Shown one piece after another: positions 1-9,303 of a stretch of 64,000 bases of DNA. A model generated the notes under the pieces. It searched no databases. It worked only from the letters and a program-made list of their open reading frames with translations, and was not told the origin of the DNA. The position numbers and the translations under genes are program-made. Each line of letters opens with the position of its first letter. The first letter of the stretch is position 1. The DNA lies in assembly GCF_900129505.1 (NCBI RefSeq), contig NZ_LT670818.1:372001-436000 (forward strand). Direction: 5' to 3'. Origin of the DNA: Bradyrhizobium erythrophlei (GTDB lineage: Bacteria; Pseudomonadota; Alphaproteobacteria; Rhizobiales; Xanthobacteraceae).

Positions 1-93
1 GGGGCTCTCTCGGCGAACTCGACTCGCGGAGAGTCCCCCTCACCCGCCGCGCAAGAGCGCGGCGACCTCTCCCCGCAAGCGGGGCGAGGTGAA
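1..93. repeat. Dispersed palindromic repeat, family A (cut by window start)
   Basis: The segment has paired arms around 'CTCTCCCCGCAAGCGGGG' and a CTCGGCG/GACTCGCGGAGAG block. The same pattern recurs more fully at 3413-3549 and in diverged form near 18808-18955. It is non-coding and intergenic, and looks like a REP/BIME-type element. The left end is outside the window. Confidence 0.6.
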
Positions 94-100
94 CGCACTG

Positions 101-808
101 TCACGCTCGTCCCCTTCGCGCGCGAAAGCGCTTGCGGTAGACGCCGGGGGTGGCCAGCACTTCGGAAACGGTCTTCGCATAGGCCGCCTGATGCGGCTCA
201 TCGAAACTCTCAAACACCAGTTCGGGCGCGGTGCGCGGCACCGCGAAACACTGCGCCACCGGCGTGCCTTTCGGCAGCACGCCGGAAAAATCGGGCTTCG
301 TCCACAGCGCCGGAAAATTGATGCCGCCGTCGTGGAAACGATCGGCGTCTACCAGTCCGGAAATCAGACGAAACGGCAGTTCGTCGCGATTGATCGGATG
401 GGTGGCGAACAGCGACCAGCCGGGCTCGAGCTCGATGGTCCAGAAACTGTTGAACTTGATCGCGGCCTGACCTTCACGCGCGAACGGTGCTTCCGCGAAC
501 TGGGCCGGGACATGGAAGCTCAGGGGCGCGCGCGGATGCCCCGGGGTCGCCGGCTCCGGAATGCCCCACTCCCATGAAAACGCGCCGCGCTCGACGATGA
601 CGTCGCAGGGCAACGGGATCAAGACGCCATAGGCCATGGCGTCGACAAAGGGCGGGCATTGCTTGACGGTACGGATCTCGCGCCCGTGGAGGTCCGAATG
701 CGCTTTCGCGGGCATCGCCCGCAGCCAGTCCGGCAAGCCCCCGCGCGCCGGCACCGGTCGCGGCAGATGCTCCGACAAGGCCGGATCGCAGCGAAAGATC
801 ATGCGCAT
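101..808 (-). CDS. Conserved hypothetical protein, DUF6065-like
   Basis: 235-residue soluble protein with no signal peptide or membrane segment. The central part reads KFNSFWTIELEPGWSLFATHPINR followed by DADRFHDGGINFPALW, a pattern I associate with DUF6065-type proteins; this family call is from memory and not verified. The first ATG is preceded by GGGAG about eight bases upstream, which supports this start over the ATG two codons later. It is the last minus-strand gene before the window edge and is separated from the glp operon by two repeats and a terminator, so it is probably transcribed on its own. The function is unknown. Confidence 0.7.
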   Translation of the reverse strand: MRMIFRCDPALSEHLPRPVPARGGLPDWLRAMPAKAHSDLHGREIRTVKQCPPFVDAMAYGVLIPLPCDVIVERGAFSWEWGIPEPATPGHPRAPLSFHVPAQFAEAPFAREGQAAIKFNSFWTIELEPGWSLFATHPINRDELPFRLISGLVDADRFHDGGINFPALWTKPDFSGVLPKGTPVAQCFAVPRTAPELVFESFDEPHQAAYAKTVSEVLATPGVYRKRFRARRGRA

Positions 809-825
809 GGCGAGGCTCCCTGACT

Positions 826-925
826 CGTCAGGCCCGCGAAAGCGGGCATCCGGTAATCGCCGCCGCCAGCGATGGAATCGAGAAGCCGCGGCGTCCTGGA
901 TCGTCCGCCTTCGTGGACGATGACT
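826..925. repeat. Dispersed repeat, family B
   Basis: Pattern: CCCGCGAAAGCGGGCATCC, then a spacer with GGAATCGAGAAGCCGCGGCGT, then TGGATCGTCCGCCTTCGTGG and GACGATGAC. The same ordered blocks recur at 1071-1173, 9163-9298 (opposite orientation) and 45768-45871. Each end forms a small hairpin. It is intergenic and non-coding. Confidence 0.7.
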
Positions 926-939
926 GCAGTATAATAACT

Positions 940-1026
940 GTCATTGCGAGCGAAGCGAAGCAATCCAGCTTATGGCCTGATCAAAGGAAGCTGGATTGCT
1001 TCGTCGCTTTCGCTCCTCGCAATGAC
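940..1026. repeat. Palindromic repeat, family C (GTCATTGCGAG...CTCGCAATGAC)
   Basis: Long near-perfect inverted repeat. The outer arms are GTCATTGCGAGCG and its complement, and the inner arms are GCAATCCAGCTT and AAGCTGGATTGC around a short loop containing TGATCA. It lies directly beside a family B repeat on each side. It would fold into one long hairpin in RNA of either strand. Only one copy is seen in this window. Confidence 0.7.
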
Positions 1027-1029
1027 GAC

Positions 1030-1060
1030 GGAAAAAAGGCCGGGATCGCTCCCGGCCTTC
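1030..1060 (-). terminator. Intrinsic terminator of the glp operon
   Basis: A perfect 10-bp stem (AAGGCCGGGA / TCCCGGCCTT, loop of four) at 1036-1059. Read on the minus strand it is followed by six T residues. It lies about 120 bases after the glpV stop codon. The plus strand also has a T-rich flank, so it may work in both directions. Confidence 0.75.
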
Positions 1061-1070
1061 TTTTTCTCTT

Positions 1071-1173
1071 TCGTCATGCCCCGCGAGGGCGGGGCATCCG
1101 ATAACCCGCGCCGTCCGCGACCAAATCGAGAAGGCGCGGCGTACTGGATCGTCCGGTCAAGCCGGACGATGAC
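1071..1173. repeat. Dispersed repeat, family B
   Basis: Starts with CGTCATGCCCCGCGAGG and ends with a GTCCGG...CCGGAC hairpin and GATGAC. It has the same block order as the copy at 826-925. It sits between the glp terminator and the glpV stop codon, so it is transcribed as the operon's 3' untranslated region. Confidence 0.65.
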
Positions 1174-1180
1174 AGCGGCC

Positions 1181-2977
1181 TCAGTTCGCCGAGGCGCGCT
1201 TCGGGGGCGAGGCCGGCCACGACTTGATCAGGGTATCGTAGTCGATGGTTTCGCCCTTCGGCTTCTCGTTGGCCAGCTTGCGCTGGGGCGCGATGTTGCC
1301 GTCCTTGGCGGACTTCGCGAACCAGTACTCGGCGGTTTCCTTCTTGTTGAGCTTCGGTCCGCAGGCGCCCTGGACGCCGGATTTCTCCAGACGTTCCATC
1401 ACCGAATCCTGGGCGGAGGCGAGCGAGTCCATCGCGGCCTGCGGCGTCTTCGCACCGGACGACGCATCGCCGATGTTCTGCCACCACAATTGCGCGAGCT
1501 TCGGATAATCCGGCACGTTGTTGCCGGTCGGGGTCCACTGCACGCGCGCCGGCGAGCGGTAGAACTCGATCAGCCCGCCGAGCTTCGGCGCGCGCTCGGT
1601 GAACGACTTGTCCCAGATGTCGGACTCACGCGTGAACGTCAGACCGACATGGCTCTTCTTCAGGGTCACCGTCTTGGAGTTGATGAACTGCAGATAGAGC
1701 CAGGCCGCCTTGCGGCGGTCGAGCGGGGTCGACTTCAGAAGCGTGGCCGAACCCACGTCCTGGTAGCCGAGCTTCATGCCTTCCTTCCAGTAGGAGCCGT
1801 GCGGCGACGGAGCCATGCGCCACTTCGGCGTACCGTCCGCATTCATCACGGGCAGGCCGGGCTTCACCATGTCGGCGGTGAAGGCGGTGTACCAGAAGAT
1901 CTGCTGGGCGATATTGCCTTGCGCCGGCACCGGACCGGATTCCGAGAAGGTCATGCCTTGCGCCTGCGGCGGGGCATATTTCTTCATCCAGTCGAGGTAC
2001 TTGACGATCGAATAGACCGCCGCCGGCCCGTTGACGTCGCCGCCACGTTCGACGCTCGAGCCGACGGGGCGGCAGCCTTCCATGCGGATGCCCCATTCGT
2101 CGACCGGGAGTCCGTTCGGAAGACCCTTGTCGCCGTTGCCGGCCATCGACAACCACGCGTCGGTGAAGCGCCAGCCCAGCGAGGGATCCTTCTTGCCGTA
2201 GTCCATGTGGCCATAGACACGGGTGCCGTTGATTTCCTTGATGTCGTTGGTGAAGAAGTCGGCGATGTCCTCATAGGCCGACCAGTTCACGGGAACACCG
2301 AGGTCGTAGCCGTACTTGGCCTTGAACTTGGCCTTGTAGTCGGGATTGGAGAACCAGTCGTAGCGGAACCAATAGAGGTTCGCGAACTGCTGGTCGGGCA
2401 ACTGGTAGAGATGCCCGTTCGGCGCCGTGGTGAAGGACTTGCCGATGAAGTCGTTGACGTCGAGCTGGGGATCGGTGACGTCCTTGCCCTCGCCGGCCAT
2501 CCACTCGGTCAGGTCAACCGCCTGGCCGTAGCGGAAGTGGGTGCCGATGAAGTCGGAATCGTTGATCCAGCCGTCATAGACGTTCTTGCCGGACTGCATC
2601 TGGGTCTGGATCTTTTCGACGACGTCACCTTCCTGGATGATGTCGTGCTTGACCTTGATGCCGGTGATTTCCTCGAAGGCCTTTGTGAGCGTCTTCGATT
2701 CATACTCGTGCACCGTCAGGGTTTCGGAGACCGCGTTGATCTCCATGCCCTTGAAGGGGGCAGCGGCCTTGATGAACCACTGCATTTCCTTCATCTGGTC
2801 GTCCTTCGACAGGGTCGAAGGCTGGAATTCGCTATCGATCCACTTCTTGGCTGCGGCTTCGTCGGCAAACGCAGGTGCGGTGACCGCAGCCGAAGCTGCC
2901 ATCAGCGCGACAGCGCTTGTCATCATCAGAACGCGGGTCCTGATCACAGGCCCCTTGCTTTTCTCTAAGCGTCGCAT
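1181..2977 (-). CDS. glpV: Glycerol ABC transporter, periplasmic substrate-binding protein (GlpV-type)
   Basis: 598-residue extracellular solute-binding protein with a basic N-terminus, a hydrophobic segment and an AFA-type cleavage site near residue 39, so it is exported to the periplasm. The length fits the long GlpV-type glycerol-binding proteins of Rhizobiales rather than ordinary ~430-residue sugar binders. An upstream in-frame start would add 36 residues, but the chosen ATG has GGAGGA six bases upstream. It is the last gene of the run glpS-glpT-glpP-glpQ-DUF2160-glpV and would deliver glycerol to the GlpPQ channel. The assignment rests on synteny and family recognition; substrate specificity cannot be read from sequence alone. 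Confidence 0.9.
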   Translation of the reverse strand: MRRLEKSKGPVIRTRVLMMTSAVALMAASAAVTAPAFADEAAAKKWIDSEFQPSTLSKDDQMKEMQWFIKAAAPFKGMEINAVSETLTVHEYESKTLTKAFEEITGIKVKHDIIQEGDVVEKIQTQMQSGKNVYDGWINDSDFIGTHFRYGQAVDLTEWMAGEGKDVTDPQLDVNDFIGKSFTTAPNGHLYQLPDQQFANLYWFRYDWFSNPDYKAKFKAKYGYDLGVPVNWSAYEDIADFFTNDIKEINGTRVYGHMDYGKKDPSLGWRFTDAWLSMAGNGDKGLPNGLPVDEWGIRMEGCRPVGSSVERGGDVNGPAAVYSIVKYLDWMKKYAPPQAQGMTFSESGPVPAQGNIAQQIFWYTAFTADMVKPGLPVMNADGTPKWRMAPSPHGSYWKEGMKLGYQDVGSATLLKSTPLDRRKAAWLYLQFINSKTVTLKKSHVGLTFTRESDIWDKSFTERAPKLGGLIEFYRSPARVQWTPTGNNVPDYPKLAQLWWQNIGDASSGAKTPQAAMDSLASAQDSVMERLEKSGVQGACGPKLNKKETAEYWFAKSAKDGNIAPQRKLANEKPKGETIDYDTLIKSWPASPPKRASAN

Positions 2978-3050
2978 GTTGGTTCCTCCGTTGCAGCGAC
3001 AAACTAACCAGGCCCGGGTTAAACCCCGGATCTGCTCTTTTTCACCTGCG

Positions 3051-3380
3051 TCAGACGGTGCGGAAAATCGCAACGGCCGAAACAAGCGAAATCACGGTGC
3101 CGAGCCACAGGCTCGACAATTCAATACCCGCTTCCCCGACCGGAAGCGTCAAAATCGTGTCGGTGCCGACCAGACCAATCCACACCAGGTGAATGACGGC
3201 GGCCATGATCAGCGAGATGAACAGCCGGTCGCCGCGCGTGGTCGGAATGCGCAGGACCCCGACGCGCTCGGCTTCCGGATAGGCAATCGCAAGCCAGGTC
3301 ATGACCGCGAGCGTGCAGGCCAGCAGCACGAAGAAGATCGCGGTCGGCAGCGTCCAGGCCATCCATGCGATGTTTTCCAT
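3051..3380 (-). CDS. DUF2160 family small membrane protein of the glycerol ABC transporter locus
   Basis: 109-residue integral membrane protein with about three hydrophobic segments (roughly residues 9-32, 52-72 and 85-107) and a short basic/acidic loop. DUF2160 genes are regularly found between the permease and binding-protein genes of GlpSTPQV-type glycerol importers, exactly as here. The start is supported by GGAGG seven bases upstream. Its role is not established; an accessory subunit or assembly factor of the transporter is plausible. A family A repeat separates it from glpQ, and 73 bases separate it from glpV. Confidence 0.85.
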   Translation of the reverse strand: MENIAWMAWTLPTAIFFVLLACTLAVMTWLAIAYPEAERVGVLRIPTTRGDRLFISLIMAAVIHLVWIGLVGTDTILTLPVGEAGIELSSLWLGTVISLVSAVAIFRTV

Positions 3381-3412
3381 GACTTACCTCCAACCACACA
3401 ACGCAGCAGTGC

Positions 3413-3549
3413 GCCCCCTCTCCCCGCGTGCGGGGAGAGGGCTGGGGTGAGGGGGGCTCTCCGCAGAGACGGACTCGCGGAGAGCTCCCCTCACCCGCAT
3501 TGCGCTGGCGCGCAATCCGACCTCTCCCCGCAAGCGGGGCGAGGTGAAG
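3413..3549. repeat. Dispersed palindromic repeat, family A (most complete copy)
   Basis: It contains CCCTCTCCCCGCGTGCGGGGAGAGGG (a hairpin), GGCTCTCCGCAGAG, GACTCGCGGAGAGC, CGCATTGCGCTGGCGCGCAATCCG and CTCTCCCCGCAAGCGGGGCGAGG. Several hairpins lie in tandem. It is inserted inside the operon between glpQ and the DUF2160 gene, where it could act as an mRNA-processing or attenuation structure. Confidence 0.75.
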
Positions 3550-3582
3550 GCTCGCGATGGTTTCGATGATGTCATCATCTGA

Positions 3583-4388
3583 TCACACCCTGCCGAGCGC
3601 GAAACCGCGCGCGATGTAATTGCGGACGAACCAGATCACCAGCGCGCCCGGAATGATGGTCAAGACGCCGGCGGCGGCCAGCAGGCCCCAGTCCATGCCA
3701 GCGGCCGAAACGGTGCGGGTCATGACGGCGGCGATCGGCTTGGCGTTGACCGAAGTCAGCGTCCGCGCCAGCAGCAGCTCGACCCAGGAGAACATGAAGC
3801 AGAAGAACGCCGCGACGCCGATGCCGCTGGCGATCAAGGGCACCAGGATCTTGATGAAGAAGCGCGGGAACGAATAGCCGTCGAGGAACGCCGTCTCGTC
3901 GATCTCGCGTGGCACGCCGGACACAAACCCTTCCAGGATCCATACCGCCAGCGGCACGTTGAAGATGCAGTGCGCCAGCGCCACGGCCCACGGCGTATCG
4001 AACAAATTGATCGCCGAATAGAGATTGAAGAACGGCAGCGCGTAGACCGCCGCCGGCGCCATCCGGTTCGACAGCAGCCAGAAGAACAGATGCTTGTCGC
4101 CGAGGAAGCGGTAGCGCGAGAACGCATAGGCGGCCGGCAAGGCCACCGAAATCGAAATCACCGTGTTGATGACGACATATTTCAGCGAGTTGATGTAGCC
4201 GGAATACCAGCTCTCGTCGGTGAAGATCCGCATGTAATTGGCTGTTGTCGGCAGGTGCGGCCACAGCGTCATGGTCGACACGATCTCCTCGTTGGTCTTG
4301 AAGCTCATATTGACCAGCCAGTAGATCGGCAGCAGCAGGAAGATCAGAAATAGCCCGAGAATGAAGCGGCGGCCGGGAATCGAATGCA

Positions 4389-4389
<1 letters not shown>
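3583..4389 (-). CDS. glpQ: Glycerol ABC transporter permease (GlpQ-type)
   Basis: 268-residue inner-membrane permease of the carbohydrate ABC family, with about six transmembrane segments. It carries a recognisable cytoplasmic EAA-type loop (GVPREIDETAFLDGYSFPRFF) that contacts the ATPases. Its ATG overlaps the glpP stop codon as TGATG, so translation is probably coupled. The reading frame stays open far upstream, but that part is antisense-like read-through of glpP/glpT and not part of the protein. It would pair with GlpP to form the channel. Confidence 0.9.
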
Positions 4390-5299
<910 letters not shown>

Positions 5300-5303
<4 letters not shown>

Positions 5304-6382
5304 TTCCCCTCGACCAGAAGGCTGTCGGCGTAGACGTGAACGTGCGACGGATCGAACACGAGGCCGGCGGCTTTGTCGGGAACCGAAAATCCCGCCGGCA
5401 CTCTCGCAGCGAATTTAACGTCGCCGACGCGCACGCGTGCGAAACGGATGCGCCCCAAATCGTCGATCCGCTCGATATTGGCCGCCAGCAGCCCGGAGCC
5501 CGGCGGCGCGACGTTGACGAATTCGGGACGCACCCCGATCTCGATTTTGGCGCTCGCCGGCAGGCCGTCATAATTGCGGTTCAGCATGATGGTGTGGCCG
5601 TCGATCCGCGCCTCGCGGCCGCGGACTTCGGCGGGCACGATGTTCATGCCGGGCGAGCCGATGAAATAGCCGACAAAGGTGTGGGCGGGCTTGTCGAACA
5701 GTTCGGCCGGCGTCCCGCTCTGCACCACCCTTCCGTCATGCATCACCACGACCGTATCGGCGAAGGTCAGCGCCTCAGTCTGGTCGTGGGTGACATAGAT
5801 CATGGTGAGGTCGAGCGCGCGGTGCAGCGCCTTGAGCTTCGAGCGCAGCTGCCATTTCAACTCGGGATCGATCACCGTCAGCGGCTCGTCGAACAAGACG
5901 GCGGCGACATCGGAGCGCACCAGCCCGCGGCCGAGCGAGATCTTCTGCTTGGCGTCGGCGGTCAGCCGCTGCGCCTTGCGGGAAAGATACGGCGTGAGGT
6001 CGAGCAGGCCTGCGATCTCCGCGACCCGCGCGTCGATCTCGGTCTTGGGCACGCCGCGATTTTTCAAGGGGAACGCCAGATTCTGCCCCACCGTCATGGT
6101 GTCGTAGATCACCGGGAACTGGAACACCTGCGCGATATTGCGCCGCTGGGTTGACAGCGGGGTGATGTCGGTGCCGTCGAACAGGATTTTTCCGCGCGAC
6201 GGCGTCACGATGCCCGAGATCAGGTTGAGCAGCGTGGTCTTGCCGCAGCCCGACGGACCGAGCAGCGCATAGGCGCCGCCCTGCCGCCAGGTCATCGTCA
6301 CCGGCTTCAGCGCAAAGGATTCCGGGGCAGCGTCATTGCCGCCGTAGGAGTGTGCGAGATCGACGAGGTCAATGCGGGCCAT
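5300..6382 (-). CDS. glpT: Glycerol ABC transporter ATPase with degenerate signature (GlpT-type)
   Basis: 360-residue cytoplasmic ATPase of the MalK/UgpC class. Walker A is GPSGCGKTT (residues 42-50), Walker B ends in FDEP (D165, E166) and the switch histidine is in VTHDQTEA (H199). The ABC signature, normally LSGGQ, reads LTADAKQ (140-146). A C-terminal TOBE/OB-like regulatory region follows residue ~240. It lies 12 bases after glpS, and GAGGGG precedes its ATG. Together with GlpS it probably forms a heterodimer; the loss of LSGGQ means the partner's ATP site would be impaired. Confidence 0.9.
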
Positions 6383-6394
6383 GCTGCATGCCCC

Positions 6395-7474
6395 TCACAT
6401 CGCGCCCGGCGAGGCGACCAGACGGCCGGCCGCGTCGAACACGAACACATTGTCCGGATCGAGTGCTGCATCGAGCACGTGGCCGGGCGGAAACTCGTGC
6501 ACGCCGTGCAGCACCGCGACCCAGTTGGAGGCGTCACGGCTGAGATGCACGAAGCTTTCGGAACCGGTGATTTCCGTCACCGTCACCGTGGCGTGGAAGG
6601 CGTGGCGGCCGGCCGCGCCATGGGCGACCTCCAGCTGGTGGGCGCGGAAGCCGACCCGGTAGGAACCGTCGCCGAGGCCGGCATAAAGTCCCGACGCGGG
6701 CGCCTGCACGCCGCCGGCATATTGCACCGAGCCGTTCTTCTTCTGGATCCCGACGATGTTGAGCGGCGGATCGGAAAACACCTGGGCGACCCGCAGCGTG
6801 TCGGGATGGCGGTAGACCTTCGAGGTGTCGCCGGCCTGCAGCACCTCGCCTTCCCACATGCAGACGGTGCGGCCGCCAAGCAGCAGCGCCTCGGACGGCT
6901 CGGTGGTGGCGTAGACGAAGATCGCGCCGGAGGCCTCGAAGATGCGCGGCAGCTCGGTGCGCAACTCCTCGCGCAGCTTGTAGTCGAGATTGGCGAGCGG
7001 CTCGTCGAGCAGCACCAGATCTGCGCCCTTCACCAGCGCGCGCGCAATCGCGGTGCGCTGCTGCTGGCCGCCGGACAATTGCAGCGGCGTACGCTTGAGA
7101 TACGGCTCCAGTCTCAAGAGACTTGCGGCTTCCTGGACGCGCTTGTCGATCTCGGCGCGCGGCTTGCCCTGCACCCGCAAGGGCGAGGCGATGTTCTCAT
7201 AGACCGTCAGCGAGGGGTAATTGATGAACTGCTGGTAGACCATCGCCACCGAGCGCTTCCGCACGTCGAAGCCGGTGACGTCCTTGCCGTCGACCAGCAC
7301 GCGGCCGGAAGTCGGCTTGTCGAGGCCGGCGAGCAGCCGCATGATCGAGGTCTTGCCCGACAGTGTCGGGCCGAGCAGCACACTCAGCGTGCCGCGCTCG
7401 AGCGTCAGCGAGACATCGCGAATGGCGGGAATGCCATCGATCGACCGCGTCACATGTTCCAGCGTAACGCTCAC
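6395..7474 (-). CDS. glpS: Glycerol ABC transporter ATPase lacking the switch histidine (GlpS-type)
   Basis: 359-residue ATPase. Walker A is GPTLSGKT (residues 35-42), the signature is intact (LSGGQQQR, 133 onward) and Walker B is LLDEP (D157, E158). At the H-loop, where family members have THDQ, the sequence is YATTEPSEA, so the switch His is replaced by Thr191. The GTG start overlaps the glpD stop as GTGA, which fixes the start; the longer open frame upstream lies inside glpD. A C-terminal TOBE-like region follows. It partners with GlpT in the glycerol importer. Confidence 0.9.
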   Translation of the reverse strand: MSVTLEHVTRSIDGIPAIRDVSLTLERGTLSVLLGPTLSGKTSIMRLLAGLDKPTSGRVLVDGKDVTGFDVRKRSVAMVYQQFINYPSLTVYENIASPLRVQGKPRAEIDKRVQEAASLLRLEPYLKRTPLQLSGGQQQRTAIARALVKGADLVLLDEPLANLDYKLREELRTELPRIFEASGAIFVYATTEPSEALLLGGRTVCMWEGEVLQAGDTSKVYRHPDTLRVAQVFSDPPLNIVGIQKKNGSVQYAGGVQAPASGLYAGLGDGSYRVGFRAHQLEVAHGAAGRHAFHATVTVTEITGSESFVHLSRDASNWVAVLHGVHEFPPGHVLDAALDPDNVFVFDAAGRLVASPGAM

Positions 7475-9051
7475 GTCCGCGCTCCTGCTTCGCGCAAGGG
7501 ATTGGCCAGGGAGGCACGATGGGCTGATATCCAGTCGTCGAGGGCCGCGATCTCGGCAGGCGACATCCGCAATCCAAGCTTGGATCGCCGCCATACGATA
7601 TCCTCGGCGGTCAACGCCCACTCCGACGCCATCAGGTACCTGACTTCGCGCTCCGTCAAGGTGGCGCCGAAGGATTGGCCGAGATCGGCCGGAGATTTTG
7701 CCGTGCCGAGCCATTTCGCGGCGCGGGTGCCATAGGCGTGCGCCAGCCGGTTGGCATGGGCGGCGTTGAGGAACGGATAATGGCGCACCAGTTCCGCCGT
7801 CAGCGCCGGGATCGCCGAGACGTCGATGTCGCCGCCGGGCAGCGCCGCCTTCGCGGTCCAGCCTTGGCGCGCCTTGAAGTCCTCGCGGGGCGTGAAGTCC
7901 TCGCGGGGCGTGGCGCTGCGCAAATAAGGCGAGAGCCGTTCCAGCGCCTCTTCGGCGAGGCGGCGGTAGGTGGTGATCTTGCCGCCATAGATCGACAGCA
8001 GCGGCGCGCCGCCGGGCGTGTCGAGCTCGAACACGTAATCGCGGGTGGCGGCCTTGGCTTCGCTGGCGCCGTCGTCATAGAGCGGACGCACGCCGGAATA
8101 GGTCCAGACCACGTCCTCGGGTTTGACCGGCTTTGCCAGATATTCGCTGACGGAATCGCAGAGGTATTTGATCTCCTCGTCCGAAGCCTTCACCTTCGAG
8201 GGGTCGCCCTCGTAGTCGCGGTCGGTGGTGCCGATGAGCGTAAAGTCGTCCTGATAGGGGATCGCAAACACGATCCGGCCGTCGGAGTTCTGGAACATGT
8301 AGGCGCGGTCATGGGCGTAGAGCTTGCGCACCACGATGTGCGAGCCCTGCACCAGCCGCACTTTTGCCCGCGCGTTGACCCCGGCGCCCGACGCCAGCAC
8401 CTGTTCGACCCAGGGACCGCCGGCATTGACCAGCGCGCGCGCCTGGATGGTCGAACGCTCGCGGCTCAGCATATTTTCGACCGTGACGCGCCAGATGCCG
8501 TCGGCCTGGCGAATTTCCACCGCGCGCGAGCGGGTGCGGATGTCGGCGCCGCGGTCGGCCGCGTCCCGCGCGGTGAGGATGACGAGCCGGGCGTCATCGA
8601 CGAAACAGTCGGAATATTCGAAACCGCGGGTGAAGCGGTTGGGGACCAGCGGCTTTCCGACCTCGTCGCTTGTGAGATCGACCGAGCGGGTCGGCGGCAG
8701 CAGCTTGCGGCCGCCGATATGGTCGTAGAGGAAGAGGCCGAGCCGCAGCAGCCAGGCCGGGCGCAGGCCGGCATGGTGCGGCAGCACGAATCGCAGGGGC
8801 CGGATGATGTGGGGCGCGATCTGCCAGAGGATTTCGCGCTCGATCAGCGCCTCGCGCACCAAACGAAATTCGTAATATTCGAGATAACGCAGCCCGCCAT
8901 GCACGAGCTTGGTCGACCAGGACGACGTCCCGCTCGCCAAGTCGTTCATTTCACACAGAAAAACGGAGTTCCCGCGGCCGGCCGCGTCGCGCGCGATACC
9001 GCAGCCGTTAACGCCGCCTCCAATGATTGCGAGGTCGAAAATTCGATCCAA
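7471..9051 (-). CDS. glpD: Glycerol-3-phosphate dehydrogenase (FAD)
   Basis: 526 residues, the usual size for aerobic GlpD, a membrane-associated flavoprotein that oxidises glycerol 3-phosphate to dihydroxyacetone phosphate and passes electrons to quinone. The N-terminal FAD-binding motif is IIGGGVNGCGIARDA. The substrate-domain stretch STKLVHGGLRYLE is typical, and a C-terminal DAO_C-like domain follows. An 18-bp perfect tandem duplication (7876-7911) adds one TPREDF unit without breaking the frame. It is the first enzyme gene of the glp operon, downstream of glpR and a palindromic operator candidate, and glpS overlaps its stop codon. No glycerol kinase is present in the window. Confidence 0.95.
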   Translation of the reverse strand: MDRIFDLAIIGGGVNGCGIARDAAGRGNSVFLCEMNDLASGTSSWSTKLVHGGLRYLEYYEFRLVREALIEREILWQIAPHIIRPLRFVLPHHAGLRPAWLLRLGLFLYDHIGGRKLLPPTRSVDLTSDEVGKPLVPNRFTRGFEYSDCFVDDARLVILTARDAADRGADIRTRSRAVEIRQADGIWRVTVENMLSRERSTIQARALVNAGGPWVEQVLASGAGVNARAKVRLVQGSHIVVRKLYAHDRAYMFQNSDGRIVFAIPYQDDFTLIGTTDRDYEGDPSKVKASDEEIKYLCDSVSEYLAKPVKPEDVVWTYSGVRPLYDDGASEAKAATRDYVFELDTPGGAPLLSIYGGKITTYRRLAEEALERLSPYLRSATPREDFTPREDFKARQGWTAKAALPGGDIDVSAIPALTAELVRHYPFLNAAHANRLAHAYGTRAAKWLGTAKSPADLGQSFGATLTEREVRYLMASEWALTAEDIVWRRSKLGLRMSPAEIAALDDWISAHRASLANPLREAGART

Positions 9052-9075
9052 AGACGCTTCCCCGGCGTTCGCCTA

Positions 9076-9138
9076 TTCACTTTGGCGATTTGGCTTTCGA
9101 TTTGGAATAAATCACAACCAAATGCGAAAGCAAGTGAA
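9076..9138 (-). promoter_or_regulatory. Palindromic operator/promoter candidate upstream of glpD
   Basis: Nested inverted repeats 25-87 bases before the glpD ATG. The outer arms are TTCACTT (9076) and AAGTGAA (9132). The inner arms are CTTTCGATTTGG (9094-9105) and CCAAATGCGAAAG (9118-9130), which match with a single extra base. The region is AT-rich compared with its surroundings. It is the natural site for binding by the neighbouring DeoR-type GlpR; the assignment to GlpR is inference. Confidence 0.5.
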
Positions 9139-9162
9139 AAGGGGGAACTGGGGGTTCGATGC

Positions 9163-9298
9163 TGTCATCGTCCGCCAACGGGTCGGCCGAATGGCCGCCC
9201 GATGACAGGCTCAGGCGGACGATCCAGCACTTCGCGGCTTCTCGATTCCATCGCTAGCGGCGGTGATTACTGGATGCCCGTCTTCGCGGGCACGACGA
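9163..9298. repeat. Dispersed repeat, family B (inverted orientation, longer form)
   Basis: Contains TGTCATCGTCCGCC, GGCGGACGATCCAGCA, CGGCTTCTCGATTCCATCGC and GGATGCCCGTCTTCGCGGGC, the complement of the block order seen at 826-925. It also carries an extra GGTCGGCCGAATGGCCG hairpin. It occupies the glpR-glpD intergenic region. Confidence 0.65.
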
Positions 9299-9303
9299 GG
9301 ACT

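Noticed and set aside
944..2968. 674-residue plus-strand open frame opposite glpV
   Set aside because: It is antisense to a clear binding-protein gene and is Arg/Gly/Leu-rich in the way of GC-rich shadow frames; no domain is recognisable.
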